A stretch of DNA of 33,533 bases, from positions 1 to 33,533 of the forward strand of contig NZ_NTGZ01000054.1 in assembly GCF_002551245.1 (NCBI RefSeq), written 5' to 3'. Below, one piece after another: positions 6,394 through 14,355 of this stretch. Each line of letters opens with the position of its first letter. The first letter of the stretch is position 1. The position numbers and the translations under genes were made by a program. Under the pieces are notes generated by a model. It was not told where the DNA came from, made no database searches, and was given only the letters and a program-made list of their open reading frames with translations. This stretch comes from Streptomyces sp. rh34. Its GTDB lineage: Bacteria; Actinomycetota; Actinomycetes; Streptomycetales; Streptomycetaceae.

Positions 6394-7143
6394 CTACGGC
6401 ACGTGCCGGTTCAGGTGCCGCGCGAAGAACCGGGCCCCGGTGTCCAGCTCGAACGCCGGGACGCCGGTGTGCCCGCCGAGGTTGGCGTGCAGCGTCTTCT
6501 CGGTGGAGCCGAAGGCGTCGAAGAGGTCCAGGGCCGCCTGCCGGTCGTTCCCTTCGTCGTCCCACTGGAGCAGGACGTGCAGCGGAATGGTGACCCGGCG
6601 GGCCTCCTCGAACATGGCGGCGGGCACGAGACTCCCGGCGAAGAGCCCGGCGGCCACGATGCGCGGCTCGACCACCGCGAGGCGGACGCCGATGGAGATC
6701 ACCCCGCCCTCGTAGCCGACCGGCCCGCCGATCCCGGGCAGCGCCAAGAGGGCGTCCAGGACGGCCTGCCATTCCGGGACCGCCTTGTCGACCAGCGGCA
6801 GGATGAGGGCGTCGATGATCTCGCCGCCGACCGGCTCGCCCGCCTCCATCGCCCGGCGCAGGTCGGCGCGGGCCTGTTCGGCGGCGGCCCAACGGGGGCG
6901 CTCGCCGCTGCCGGGCAGCTCGATGGTGGCCGAGGCGAAGCCGTACTCCGCCGCGTAATGACGGGCCCGCCCCGCCAGCCGGGGATACATCCCGCGCAGT
7001 CCGAGCGGGGGGTGGCCGATCAGGATCAGCGGCGTCGGCGCGGGCGCGGAAGCCGACGTCCACAGGATGCCGGGGATGTCGCCGAACCTGAATGTGCGTT
7101 CGAGGACTCCGCCGTCGAGACGCTGTTCGGAGGTGAAACGCAT
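6394..7143 (-). CDS. alpha/beta-hydrolase fold protein, apparently lacking the nucleophile serine
   Basis: The 249-aa protein follows the alpha/beta-hydrolase plan: PLILIGHPPLGL near residue 40 as the oxyanion-loop strand, a helix-rich middle, VGYEGGVISIGVRLAVVEPR at the nucleophile elbow (about 142-161), LHVLLQWDDEGNDRQA as the acid strand, and GGHTGVP with His225 near the end. In related enzymes the elbow reads G-x-S-x-G; here position 145 is Glu (codon GAG), so ordinary ester hydrolysis looks unlikely. The dienelactone hydrolase-like group is the nearest I recall. The ATG has GAAAGG about 8 nt upstream. It is monocistronic on the minus strand, with hairpins downstream. It may be a non-catalytic binding protein or use another residue. 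Confidence 0.75.
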   Translation of the reverse strand: MRFTSEQRLDGGVLERTFRFGDIPGILWTSASAPAPTPLILIGHPPLGLRGMYPRLAGRARHYAAEYGFASATIELPGSGERPRWAAAEQARADLRRAMEAGEPVGGEIIDALILPLVDKAVPEWQAVLDALLALPGIGGPVGYEGGVISIGVRLAVVEPRIVAAGLFAGSLVPAAMFEEARRVTIPLHVLLQWDDEGNDRQAALDLFDAFGSTEKTLHANLGGHTGVPAFELDTGARFFARHLNRHVP

Positions 7144-7472
7144 GGTCGTGCCTTTCGGGAGGCTTATTGAACGGCGCTCCCGGGACGACCTATCGCCCGA
7201 CCGTGACCCCGGAGGGGAGCACCCATGTCGATACAGCGTTCACGGGTACCACCTCCTCGTTCTCCAGCACGGTCTCCGGGAACGTAGCAGCGGTCACGGT
7301 GGTCAGGCCAGCGGATTACGCGCGGACCGGGCTTCCTGCGAAGCCTTCACCTTCACCGGAAGGGCAACGACGTTGCCCCGAGCCGGAGTCGCTCTGCGGC
7401 TGAGCACCGGAGAGTGGTGGGGCTGCATGCTCTGCCGCCGCGTGACCGGGACGGCCCGTCTATCCTGCGGGC
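7144..7472. other. intergenic region without a recognisable gene
   Basis: These 329 bases separate a minus-strand gene from a plus-strand gene. One short plus-strand frame (7167-7403) lacks a ribosome site and resembles nothing I know. TATCCT at 7461-7466 ends 6 nt before the ATG at 7473 and is a plausible -10 box for a leaderless message of the HAD gene. Confidence 0.5.
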
Positions 7473-8126
7473 ATGATCCAACCGATCGAACTCGTCATAT
7501 TCGACGGCGACGGTGTGCTGGTCGACAGCGAACGCATCGCGGTGCGCGTGGACGCACTCGTCCTGGCCGAGCTGGGATGGGAACTCACCGAAGCCGAGAT
7601 CATCGACCGCTTCATGGGCCGCTCCAGCCAGTCGATGACGCGGCAGATGGAGGAGCACCTCGGGCGCAGTCTGCCGGCCGACTGGGAGGAAGAGTTCAAG
7701 CCCCTCTACCACGATGCGCTCGCCGCTGAACTCACGCCCGTCGAGGGCATCGTCGAAGCCCTCGACGCGCTCACGCACCTCCCCACCTGCGTGGCATCCA
7801 GCGGGAGCCACGACAAGATGCGCTTCACCCTGGGGATCACCGATCTCTACCCGCGCTTCGAAGGCCGAGTCTTCAGCGCCACCGAGGTCGAGCACGGCAA
7901 ACCGGCCCCGGACCTGTTCCTCCACGCCGCGCGACAGATGGGGGTCGCGCCCGAGGCGTGCGCCGTGGTCGAAGACAGCCAGTACGGTCTCCAAGCAGCC
8001 CGGGCCGCAGGCATGCGCGCCTTCGCCTACGACGGGGGAATGACTCCCGTGGACCGCCTCGAAGGGCCCGGCACCGTCGTCTTCGACGACATGCGCAGGC
8101 TGCCCGGCCTCCTCGCGGATCAGTGA
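7473..8126 (+). CDS. HAD-superfamily phosphatase/phosphoglucomutase-like hydrolase
   Basis: The 217-aa protein carries all HAD motifs: Asp11-x-Asp13 in FDGDGVLVDS (nucleophile and acid/base), SSGSHDKM (motif II), the Lys of EHGKPAPDLF (motif III) and VVEDSQYGLQAARAAGM (motif IV). The small helical cap at about residues 18-85 places it in the beta-phosphoglucomutase/YieH-like subgroup, whose members act on sugar phosphates or nucleotides. The substrate cannot be told. There is no ribosome site before the ATG, but TATCCT ends 6 nt upstream, which suggests a leaderless message. It is followed after 116 nt by the glutaminase gene on the same strand. Confidence 0.92.
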   Translation: MIQPIELVIFDGDGVLVDSERIAVRVDALVLAELGWELTEAEIIDRFMGRSSQSMTRQMEEHLGRSLPADWEEEFKPLYHDALAAELTPVEGIVEALDALTHLPTCVASSGSHDKMRFTLGITDLYPRFEGRVFSATEVEHGKPAPDLFLHAARQMGVAPEACAVVEDSQYGLQAARAAGMRAFAYDGGMTPVDRLEGPGTVVFDDMRRLPGLLADQ

Positions 8127-8242
8127 CCACCACCTCAGGCGATCCCCGGCCGCCCGGGTGAGAGACCCTAGGGGGCGCCACCCGCTTCTGCTCCGCCGGC
8201 GGGCCTCCTCGCTCCTCTCTCCGTTCTCCGTCAGGAATCGCC

Positions 8243-9211
8243 GTGTCCCACCCTTCCGCCGCCCCTCGGGCGAGCAGTACAGGTCCGCGTGCCGACGCGT
8301 ACCGCTTCAGCTCCGTCATCAGCCGCATCGCCGAGGAGATGGGCGCACTCGCCGACCACGGCACCCCCGCCGACTACATCCCGATGCTCGCCGGCGCCGA
8401 CCCCCGGCGCTTCGGCATGGCCGTCGCGGAGCCGGACGGAACCGTCTACGGCGTCGGCGACTGGCAGCAGCCGTTCTCGACGCAGTCCATCTCCAAGGTG
8501 TTCGCCCTGGCCCTGGCGCTCTCCCTGGACGGCGAGCAGATATGGCGGGGAGTCGGCCGGGAGCCCTCGGGCAATCCGTTCAACTCACTGGTGCAGCTGG
8601 AGTACGAGAACGGGATGCCCCGCAACCCGTTCATCAACGCCGGCGCCCTGGTGGTGACCGACCGGCTGCAGGCGCTCACCGGGGACGCCGCCGGCCAGGT
8701 GCGGGAGCTGCTGCGCTCGGAGAGCGGCAATGCCGCCATCGACTTCGTACCGGAGGTCGCCGCGTCCGAAGCGGCCTTCGGCGACCGCAATGCCGCGCTG
8801 GCCCACTTCATGGCCTCCTACGGCAACATCACGCTCCCGGTCCCCGAACTGCTCTCGGCCTACTTCCGCCAGTGCTCGATCGAGGCGTCGTGCGCGGACC
8901 TGGCCCTCTCCGCGGGATTTCTGGCCCGGCACGGCGTCCGGGCCGACGGGTCCGCGCTGTTGACCCGCAGCCAGGCGAAGCAGGTCAACGCGGTCATGCT
9001 CACCTGCGGGACGTACGACGCGGCGGGGGAGTTCGCCTACCGGGTGGGGCTGCCGGGCAAGAGCGGAGTCGGCGGGGGGATCATCGCCATCGTGCCGGGA
9101 GTGTGCACCCTGTGCGTGTGGAGCCCGGGTCTCGACCGGCGCGGCAACTCGGTGGCAGGCGTGTCGGCCCTCGACCGCTTCACCACGCTGACCGGGCTGT
9201 CCGTCTTCTGA
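8243..9211 (+). CDS. glsA: glutaminase (beta-lactamase-fold, GlsA family)
   Basis: The 322-aa enzyme hydrolyses L-glutamine to glutamate and ammonia in the cytoplasm. The serine-dependent fold shows Ser82-x-x-Lys85 in STQSISKVFALAL, NPFNSLVQLEYENGMPRNPF followed by INAGALVV, and the C-terminal GLPGKSGVGGGI. These match bacterial GlsA/YbaS proteins closely, and the length is normal. I chose the GTG at 8243 because CAGGA lies about 8 nt upstream; the first 20 residues are Ser/Ala/Pro-rich and probably disordered. It could supply ammonium or help in acid resistance, as in enteric bacteria, but that is not shown here. Arginine deiminase and nitrite reductase lie further along the window. Confidence 0.96.
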   Translation: MSHPSAAPRASSTGPRADAYRFSSVISRIAEEMGALADHGTPADYIPMLAGADPRRFGMAVAEPDGTVYGVGDWQQPFSTQSISKVFALALALSLDGEQIWRGVGREPSGNPFNSLVQLEYENGMPRNPFINAGALVVTDRLQALTGDAAGQVRELLRSESGNAAIDFVPEVAASEAAFGDRNAALAHFMASYGNITLPVPELLSAYFRQCSIEASCADLALSAGFLARHGVRADGSALLTRSQAKQVNAVMLTCGTYDAAGEFAYRVGLPGKSGVGGGIIAIVPGVCTLCVWSPGLDRRGNSVAGVSALDRFTTLTGLSVF

Positions 9212-9293
9212 CGTGCCGCCGGGACCGAGCACGTTTCCCATCCAGGTCCGGCGTCCCGGCGTCCCGGCGTTCCGGTGTCTCGCGCCTCGCGCC

Positions 9294-9659
9294 TCAGCGC
9301 CCGGCGGGTCCGCCGAGTTGTTTGATCTTCTCGAACGGATAGGCCCCCACCGTCACCACGACCAGTCCGTAGGCGGCGAACGCCACCAGCCCCCAGGTGG
9401 AGACCGACGTGCCGCCGTCCCCCAGGACGGCGCTCCCGAGGGCCACCAACGGGGCGAGGCTGAGTATCGCGGCCCCCGTGCACCAGAACGCCACCAGGCT
9501 GTTCGCCCGATTCCGGAGCGCGGGGTCCGACTTCACTTCCGCCGGGACCTCGTACCCGACAGACCTGTCGCAGACCTCGCCCCGATACCCGATGCGGGCT
9601 GCCAGCGAACTGGCGACGCCCAGCAGGAGGAAGCAGCTGAAAAGGAACAGATGGGTCAT
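9294..9659 (-). CDS. small membrane protein, unknown function
   Basis: The 121-aa product begins MTHLFLFSCFLLLGVASSLA and has three hydrophobic segments (about residues 2-20, 54-78 and 85-108), with charged loops containing GYRGEVCDRSVGYEVPAEVK. I chose the ATG at 9659 because GAGG lies 7 nt upstream; a longer frame from 9734 would add 25 polar residues and no ribosome site. It converges with glsA, with a short GC-rich repeat (GTCCCGGC copies near 9252-9275) between them. It resembles nothing I can name; a weak likeness to SdpI/DUF-type small membrane proteins is not strong enough to use. Confidence 0.65.
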   Translation of the reverse strand: MTHLFLFSCFLLLGVASSLAARIGYRGEVCDRSVGYEVPAEVKSDPALRNRANSLVAFWCTGAAILSLAPLVALGSAVLGDGGTSVSTWGLVAFAAYGLVVVTVGAYPFEKIKQLGGPAGR

Positions 9660-9771
9660 GCGGCACCTCGCGGGCTCGTCGTCCCGGGGACCCCGGCGGA
9701 CGCATCTGATGATCACTGCGATGGCCTCGTGCACCGCCCGCCCTCAGGAGGCCGGCCGCTCCGGTCGCGAA

Positions 9772-10683
9772 TCACGGGGATCGGATGATCACGACTCGGC
9801 GGCCCCGCGTGTGGCCCGCCTGGCTGTCCACGTGCGCCGCTGCGGCCTCGGCGAGCGTGTAGGACTTCTCCACCGGGATGTGCAGCCTGCCGCGTGCGAT
9901 CAGCGCGGCCGCCTCGGCCAGCGCGTCCGGCACGCTCCCTGCCACGCCGGAGAAGCGGACACCGAACTCCGGTGCGTCCAGGTCGGCGATGGAGACCACC
10001 TTCATCGGGTCGCCGGTCAGCCCGACCAGTTCGCGGAGTACGCCCGAGCCCGCCAGATCGAGCGCGGCGTCGACGCGGCCGAGCAGCCGTACCCGCTCGA
10101 CCCAGCCCTCGCCGTACGTCGTGGCGAGCGCGCCCAGGCCGCGCAGGTAGTCCTGGTTGGCGGCGCCCGCCGTGCCGATGACCGTGACGCCCCGGTCGCG
10201 GGCGATCTGCAGCACCGCCGAACCGACCCCGCCGGAAGCGCCGTTGACCAGGAGTGTCTGGCCGGGCCGGACTCCGACCTCACGGATGACGCGCAGCGCG
10301 GTCTCCACCACGGACGGGTAGCCGGCCGCTTCCTCGAAGGTCAGGCCCTCCGGCATCCTGGCCCAGGCCGACAGCACGGCGAACTCGGCGTACGTGTCCG
10401 AGCCTTCGCCGAACACGTGGTCGCCGATCGTCACTCCTTCGACGCCCTCGCCCACCTGGTCCACCACTCCGGCGGCGTCGAGGCCTACCCCTGACGGCAG
10501 TTCGATGGGGTGTGCTCCCAGGACCTGGCCTTCGCGGATGCGCCAGTCGACGGGGTTCACTCCGGCCGCCCGTACACGGACCCGTATCCGGCCGGGGCCC
10601 GCGTGGGGCTTCTCGGCATCGATGAGGCGCAGTACGTCGGGGCCGCCGAACGCGGCGAAGCTCACTTTCTTCATGCTCTCCAT
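9772..10683 (-). CDS. zinc-free MDR oxidoreductase (quinone oxidoreductase-like)
   Basis: The 303-aa protein has the GroES-like N-terminal domain (KVSFAAFGGPDVLRL, then VRAAGVNPVDWRIREG) and a Rossmann domain with LLVNGASGGVGSAVLQIARD, the NADPH-binding signature of the quinone oxidoreductase group. No zinc ligands are seen. It probably reduces a quinone or an alkenal using NADPH. There is no ribosome site before the ATG at 10683; a TACGTT hexamer ends 6 nt upstream, so the message is probably leaderless. A second in-frame ATG three codons in has GGAG 3 nt before it. The divergent TetR-type gene starts 69 nt away, with a palindrome between, so it is probably the repressor. Confidence 0.92.
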   Translation of the reverse strand: MESMKKVSFAAFGGPDVLRLIDAEKPHAGPGRIRVRVRAAGVNPVDWRIREGQVLGAHPIELPSGVGLDAAGVVDQVGEGVEGVTIGDHVFGEGSDTYAEFAVLSAWARMPEGLTFEEAAGYPSVVETALRVIREVGVRPGQTLLVNGASGGVGSAVLQIARDRGVTVIGTAGAANQDYLRGLGALATTYGEGWVERVRLLGRVDAALDLAGSGVLRELVGLTGDPMKVVSIADLDAPEFGVRFSGVAGSVPDALAEAAALIARGRLHIPVEKSYTLAEAAAAHVDSQAGHTRGRRVVIIRSP

Positions 10684-10698
10684 GTGCCGAACGTAACA

Positions 10699-10709
10699 CT
10701 AACCGTTAG
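10699..10709. promoter_or_regulatory. short palindrome between oxidoreductase and TetR genes, putative operator
   Basis: CTAAC-C-GTTAG lies inside the spacer of the predicted leaderless oxidoreductase promoter (-10 TACGTT, 10695-10690 on the minus strand). The flanking DNA is unusually AT-rich for this window. On the other side, TAGTGT (10741-10746) ends 6 nt before the TetR ATG. Binding by the adjacent TetR protein is inferred. Confidence 0.5.
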
Positions 10710-10752
10710 CTTTTCATATCAGTTATGCTTTTGTATTTGCTAGTGTCAACGC

Positions 10753-11331
10753 ATGGACGAGCCCACCGGACGCCGCGAACGCAAGAAGGCCGCGACCCGA
10801 CAGAAGATCGCCGACGCCGCTCTGCGGCTCTTCCTGGAACGCGGGTACGACGCCGTGGGCATCCGTGACGTGGCGGCCGAGGCGGATGTGGCCGTCACCA
10901 CGCTCTTCTCCCACTTCGCCTCGAAAGAGGCGTTGGTGTTCGAGCAGGACCAGGGTTTCGAGCAGCGCCTCGTCCGGGCGGTCGCCGACCGGACGCGGGA
11001 CGAGCCGCTGGTTCCCGCGCTGCGCCGCGAGATTCACGCCCTCGTGCGCCACTGCGGGGCGCCCGGGGCCGCCCCGGTCCGGAACATGATCGAGTCGTCG
11101 CCGTCCCTGCGGGAGTACGAGGAGTCGATGCGGCTGCGCCACGCGGAGGCGCTGGCCGCCGCCATCGCCGCCGACCTCGGCGTACCGGAGACGTCGACGG
11201 CCTGCCGGACCATCGCGAGGTTCGCGATCGACGCCTACGCGCTGGCCCGCGAGGCGGCCGATCCGGAGGCCGCCGTGGACGAGATCTTCCGGATGATCGA
11301 GGCGGCGTGGGGAGCCTCCCGCCTCGGCTGA
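10753..11331 (+). CDS. TetR family transcriptional regulator
   Basis: The 192-aa repressor has an N-terminal TetR HTH at about residues 14-60: RQKIADAALRLFLERGYDAV, then GIRDVAAEADVAVTTLFSHF and ASKEALV. The C-terminal ligand-binding part is helical and of ordinary length. There is no ribosome binding site in front of the ATG, but TAGTGT ends 6 nt upstream, consistent with a leaderless message. It is transcribed away from the quinone oxidoreductase-like gene and probably controls both, with an inducer related to the substrate of that enzyme. It is not obviously linked to the downstream converging phosphatase gene, whose stop is 14 nt away. Confidence 0.94.
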   Translation: MDEPTGRRERKKAATRQKIADAALRLFLERGYDAVGIRDVAAEADVAVTTLFSHFASKEALVFEQDQGFEQRLVRAVADRTRDEPLVPALRREIHALVRHCGAPGAAPVRNMIESSPSLREYEESMRLRHAEALAAAIAADLGVPETSTACRTIARFAIDAYALAREAADPEAAVDEIFRMIEAAWGASRLG

Positions 11332-11344
11332 GGAGCGTTCGGGT

Positions 11345-12538
11345 TCAGGCGTCCGACCGGCGAATCCCGTCGCGAGGGCCGCGCCAGTCCAGGCACAGGA
11401 CGGTGGCGTCGTCCTTCGGCGGCCGGCCGCCATAGGAGTCGGCCACCGCGGCGACCAGCGTGCGGACGACCTCGCGCGGGTGCTCGGCCGCGGTTCGCAG
11501 CAGGAGGCCGGGCAGGTCGACCGTCTCCGCTTCGCGTTCCTGCATTCCGTCGGTGAACAGCACGAGGCGGTCACCGGGTCGCAGATCGATGTCCTGTACC
11601 TCGTAAGCGCCCTGAGGGGTGAACCCGAACGGCATGTTGACGACCAGGCCCAGTTCCTCGACCGCGCCGTCGCGCAGCCGGAGCGGTCCGGGGTGGCCGG
11701 CGTTGACCAACTGCGCACCGCTTCCGTCAAGGGCGATGCGGAGCAACTGGCCCGTGGCGTAGGCGTGGCGCCCGTGGTCGAGAAGGGCCTGATGCATGTG
11801 GCGGGCCTGTTCGGCGAGGCCCGCCCCGGCACGGCGGGCGCCGCGGGAGGCGTTCACGACCAGGGTGGCGGTGAGGGAAGCGTCGACGTCGTGGCCCATG
11901 GCGTCGGTGACGGACAGATGCAGGGTGTCGTGGTCGAGGCTGTAGTCGTAGGTGTCCCCGGCGATGTCGGAGGCCGGGACCAGGGCCCCGGCGAGGGCGA
12001 ATTCCACCGCCTCGCAGGAGGGGGCCGAGGGAAGCAGCTGCCGCTGGATCTCCGCCGCCAGGCTGACCGTCGTGGTGCGGTTTCCCCAGTGGTAGAGGTC
12101 GGTGAAGCGGCGGTCGGTGACGACGATGTACGCCAGTGCGTGCGCGGCCTCCTCGATCTGCTTCAGCACGCTTTCGGTCACGACGTCGAGGAACAGTTCC
12201 AGCACGCCGATGCTGTCACCGCGGTTGGTGACCGGTGCGAGCACGCGCTGCCCCAGCCCGCCCTCCTCCGCCAGCACCGGCTTCTGGGCCCGCAGAACCT
12301 TGTCGTAGATGCCGCTGCCGGCCAGGGGGACTCCCTCGGTCCGGTGCTCCCGGGAGACGCCGGCCGTGTCGTTGATCCGCAGCAGACGGCTGCCGACCAC
12401 GTCGGCGAACAGGAACGACACGTACCGCGCACCGAACCGGGTGCGCAGATCGCGCGCCACGACATCGAGTGAGTCCACCGGGGCCGCGTTCTCCGCCGCC
12501 GCCAGCACGTCAGCCAGTCCCATCCGGTCACATGTCAC
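11345..12538 (-). CDS. GAF-domain PP2C/SpoIIE-type serine phosphatase
   Basis: The 397-aa protein has a GAF-like sensor domain at about residues 20-145 ([20 protein letters not shown] through IGVLELFLD) and a PPM/SpoIIE phosphatase domain at about 185-390. Metal-site motifs are [39 protein letters not shown] and KDDATVLCL. Family members act on phosphorylated anti-anti-sigma factors in partner-switching pathways. No anti-sigma or STAS gene is in this window, so the partner is elsewhere. I chose the GTG at 12538 because GGAGG lies 6 nt upstream; the open frame extends to 12676. It is divergent from the arginine antiporter gene. Confidence 0.92.
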   Translation of the reverse strand: MTCDRMGLADVLAAAENAAPVDSLDVVARDLRTRFGARYVSFLFADVVGSRLLRINDTAGVSREHRTEGVPLAGSGIYDKVLRAQKPVLAEEGGLGQRVLAPVTNRGDSIGVLELFLDVVTESVLKQIEEAAHALAYIVVTDRRFTDLYHWGNRTTTVSLAAEIQRQLLPSAPSCEAVEFALAGALVPASDIAGDTYDYSLDHDTLHLSVTDAMGHDVDASLTATLVVNASRGARRAGAGLAEQARHMHQALLDHGRHAYATGQLLRIALDGSGAQLVNAGHPGPLRLRDGAVEELGLVVNMPFGFTPQGAYEVQDIDLRPGDRLVLFTDGMQEREAETVDLPGLLLRTAAEHPREVVRTLVAAVADSYGGRPPKDDATVLCLDWRGPRDGIRRSDA

Positions 12539-12738
12539 CGCAGCCTCCCAAAGTTGAGAGTGCTTCTGCCCGCTGACGCCACTCTCATGGCCCCGGTCGA
12601 GGAATCCTGTGGTGGCGGCGAGAGATTCCGGCCAGGGCGGCCGGCCGCGGGTGCGCCCGGAACGAGCCGAGCTCACCGGCGTCGTTCAGCTCCGGGAGCG
12701 GGTCCGGGTGGCCCGGTGCACCACTCCGCCCGTGGCGA

Positions 12739-12759
12739 TATGGGTTATATCCGCCCATA
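12739..12759. promoter_or_regulatory. inverted repeat upstream of the arginine antiporter gene
   Basis: TATGGG and CCCATA are inverted with a 9-nt spacer, inside a locally AT-rich patch 52 nt before the antiporter ATG. TTATAT within it may serve as a -10 box. The binding protein is unknown; an arginine or oxygen-responsive regulator would be plausible. Confidence 0.3.
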
Positions 12760-12810
12760 AAGTTGCTATTTTCCCTGGTGGGCCGATGACCGCATCGACA
12801 GGGGAACGTC

Positions 12811-14256
12811 ATGACGCACGCCGAACCTCGGGCCGAGTCGCGACCGGCGGTGAAGCTGACACTCCTGACGCTCACCGCGATGGTCGTCGGCTCGATGGTG
12901 GGCGCCGGGGTGTTCTCGCTGCCCCGACGCTTCGCGCAGGAGACCGGCGTCGCGGGAGCGCTGATCGCCTGGGCCGTCGCCGGGACCGGCATGCTGATGC
13001 TCGCCTTCGTCTTCCAGACGCTCGCCGTCCGTCGGCCCGACCTGGACGCCGGGGTCTACGCCTACGCGAAAGCGGGCTTCGGCGAGTACCTCGGCTTCTT
13101 CTCCGCCTTCGGCTACTGGGCCAGCGCCTGCGTCGGCAACGTCACCTACTGGGTGCTCATCATGTCGACGGTCGGCGCGGTGGCACCGGTGCTCGGCGAC
13201 GGCGACACCGTGACGGCGGTGGTGATCTCCTCGATCGGCCTGTGGGGGTTCTTCCTCCTGATCCGCCGCGGCGTCAAGGAAGCCGCGGCGATCAACCGGA
13301 TCGTCACCGTGGCCAAGATCGTCCCCATCCTCTTCTTCGTGATCCTGGCGCTGTTCTACTTCGACGCCTCGGTCTTCGCTGACAACTTCGGCGGCGCCGA
13401 CTACGCGGGCTCCCTCTTCAACCAGGTCCGCGGCACGATGCTCGCGACGGTCTTCGTCTTCCTCGGCGTCGAAGGGGCCAGTGTCTACTCGCGCCACGCC
13501 AAGCGCCGCGAGGACGTGGGGCGAGCCACCGTCCTCGGATTCCTCAGCGTGTTCGCCGTCTTCGCCTCCGTCACGATCGTCAGTTACGGACTGCTGCCGA
13601 TGGCCGAGATCGCCGAGCTGCGACAGCCCTCGATGGCCGAGGTGCTGGAATCGGCGGTCGGCACCTGGGGCAAGGTCTTCGTCAGTGTGGGGCTCATCGT
13701 CTCCGTGCTCGGCGCCTACCTCGCCTGGACGCTGATGGCCGCCGAAGTCCTGTTCGTCGCCGCGAAGGACAAGGACATGCCCCGCTTCCTGGGGAGGTCG
13801 ACCGGGGCGGACGTGCCCGAGGCCGCGCTCCTGATGACCACGTGCCTGAGCCAGGTCGTGCTCGTCGTGACGCTGTTCTCCGACGACGCCTTCAACTTCG
13901 CCCTCGACCTGACCAGCGCGCTGAGCCTGATCCCCTTCCTGCTGGCCGCCGCCTTCGCGGTACGGATCGCATGGCGGCCGGGCCGGCCCGACGTGGCGGG
14001 GCGCAGTACCCGGCGCGAGCTGGTGATCGCCGTGGTGGCCACGCTCTACACCGCGTTCCTGCTGTACGCGGCGGGGCCGAAGTTCGTCCTCGTCTCCTTC
14101 ATCCTCTACGCCCCGGCCACTTTCCTCTTCGTCAAGTCCCGTAGGGAACAGGGGCGCAGGGCCTTCTCCCCGGGCGAGGCCGCCATCTGCGCGGTCTCGG
14201 TCGCCGGTGCTGTCGCCGGGATCGTGGCGCTGGCCATGGGCTGGATCGAGCTCTGA
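12811..14256 (+). CDS. arcD: arginine/ornithine antiporter, APC superfamily
   Basis: The 481-aa membrane protein has about twelve hydrophobic segments. Near the start it shows MVVGSMVGAGVFSLPRRFAQ, the substrate-binding GAGVFSLP loop of basic amino-acid antiporters such as ArcD and AdiC; YAYAKAGFGEYLGFFSAFGY and FVFLGVEGASVYSRHAKRRE follow. In the arginine deiminase pathway ArcD exchanges external arginine for internal ornithine or, in some species, citrulline. It precedes arginine deiminase by 99 nt on the same strand, which supports the assignment. GGGGA lies about 5 nt before the ATG. No arcB or arcC is in the window, so export of citrulline rather than ornithine is possible. Confidence 0.92.
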   Translation: MTHAEPRAESRPAVKLTLLTLTAMVVGSMVGAGVFSLPRRFAQETGVAGALIAWAVAGTGMLMLAFVFQTLAVRRPDLDAGVYAYAKAGFGEYLGFFSAFGYWASACVGNVTYWVLIMSTVGAVAPVLGDGDTVTAVVISSIGLWGFFLLIRRGVKEAAAINRIVTVAKIVPILFFVILALFYFDASVFADNFGGADYAGSLFNQVRGTMLATVFVFLGVEGASVYSRHAKRREDVGRATVLGFLSVFAVFASVTIVSYGLLPMAEIAELRQPSMAEVLESAVGTWGKVFVSVGLIVSVLGAYLAWTLMAAEVLFVAAKDKDMPRFLGRSTGADVPEAALLMTTCLSQVVLVVTLFSDDAFNFALDLTSALSLIPFLLAAAFAVRIAWRPGRPDVAGRSTRRELVIAVVATLYTAFLLYAAGPKFVLVSFILYAPATFLFVKSRREQGRRAFSPGEAAICAVSVAGAVAGIVALAMGWIEL

Positions 14257-14321
14257 GCGATCCCCGCACTCGCCCGTTCCGAGCGATCCCCGCACTCGCC
14301 CGTTCCGAGCGATTCCCGCAC
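14255..14321. repeat. 26-nt tandem repeat between arcD and arcA
   Basis: A 26-nt unit beginning GAGCGATCCCCGCACTCGCC occurs at 14255-14280 and exactly again at 14281-14306. A 15-nt partial copy with one change follows at 14307-14321. The first copy begins 1 nt before the end of the arcD stop codon. Confidence 0.9.
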
Positions 14322-14355
14322 GTCCCCTCTGCCGTCACCGAGCGAAAGGCCCACC

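Noticed and set aside
8158..9342. 394-codon plus-strand frame in another phase of glsA
   Set aside because: The glutaminase frame has all family motifs and a ribosome site; this frame is Arg/Pro-rich composition noise.
12779..12792. DevR/OsdR-like box before arcD (GGGCCGATGACC)
   Set aside because: Only a few bases match the remembered consensus and the dyad is poor.
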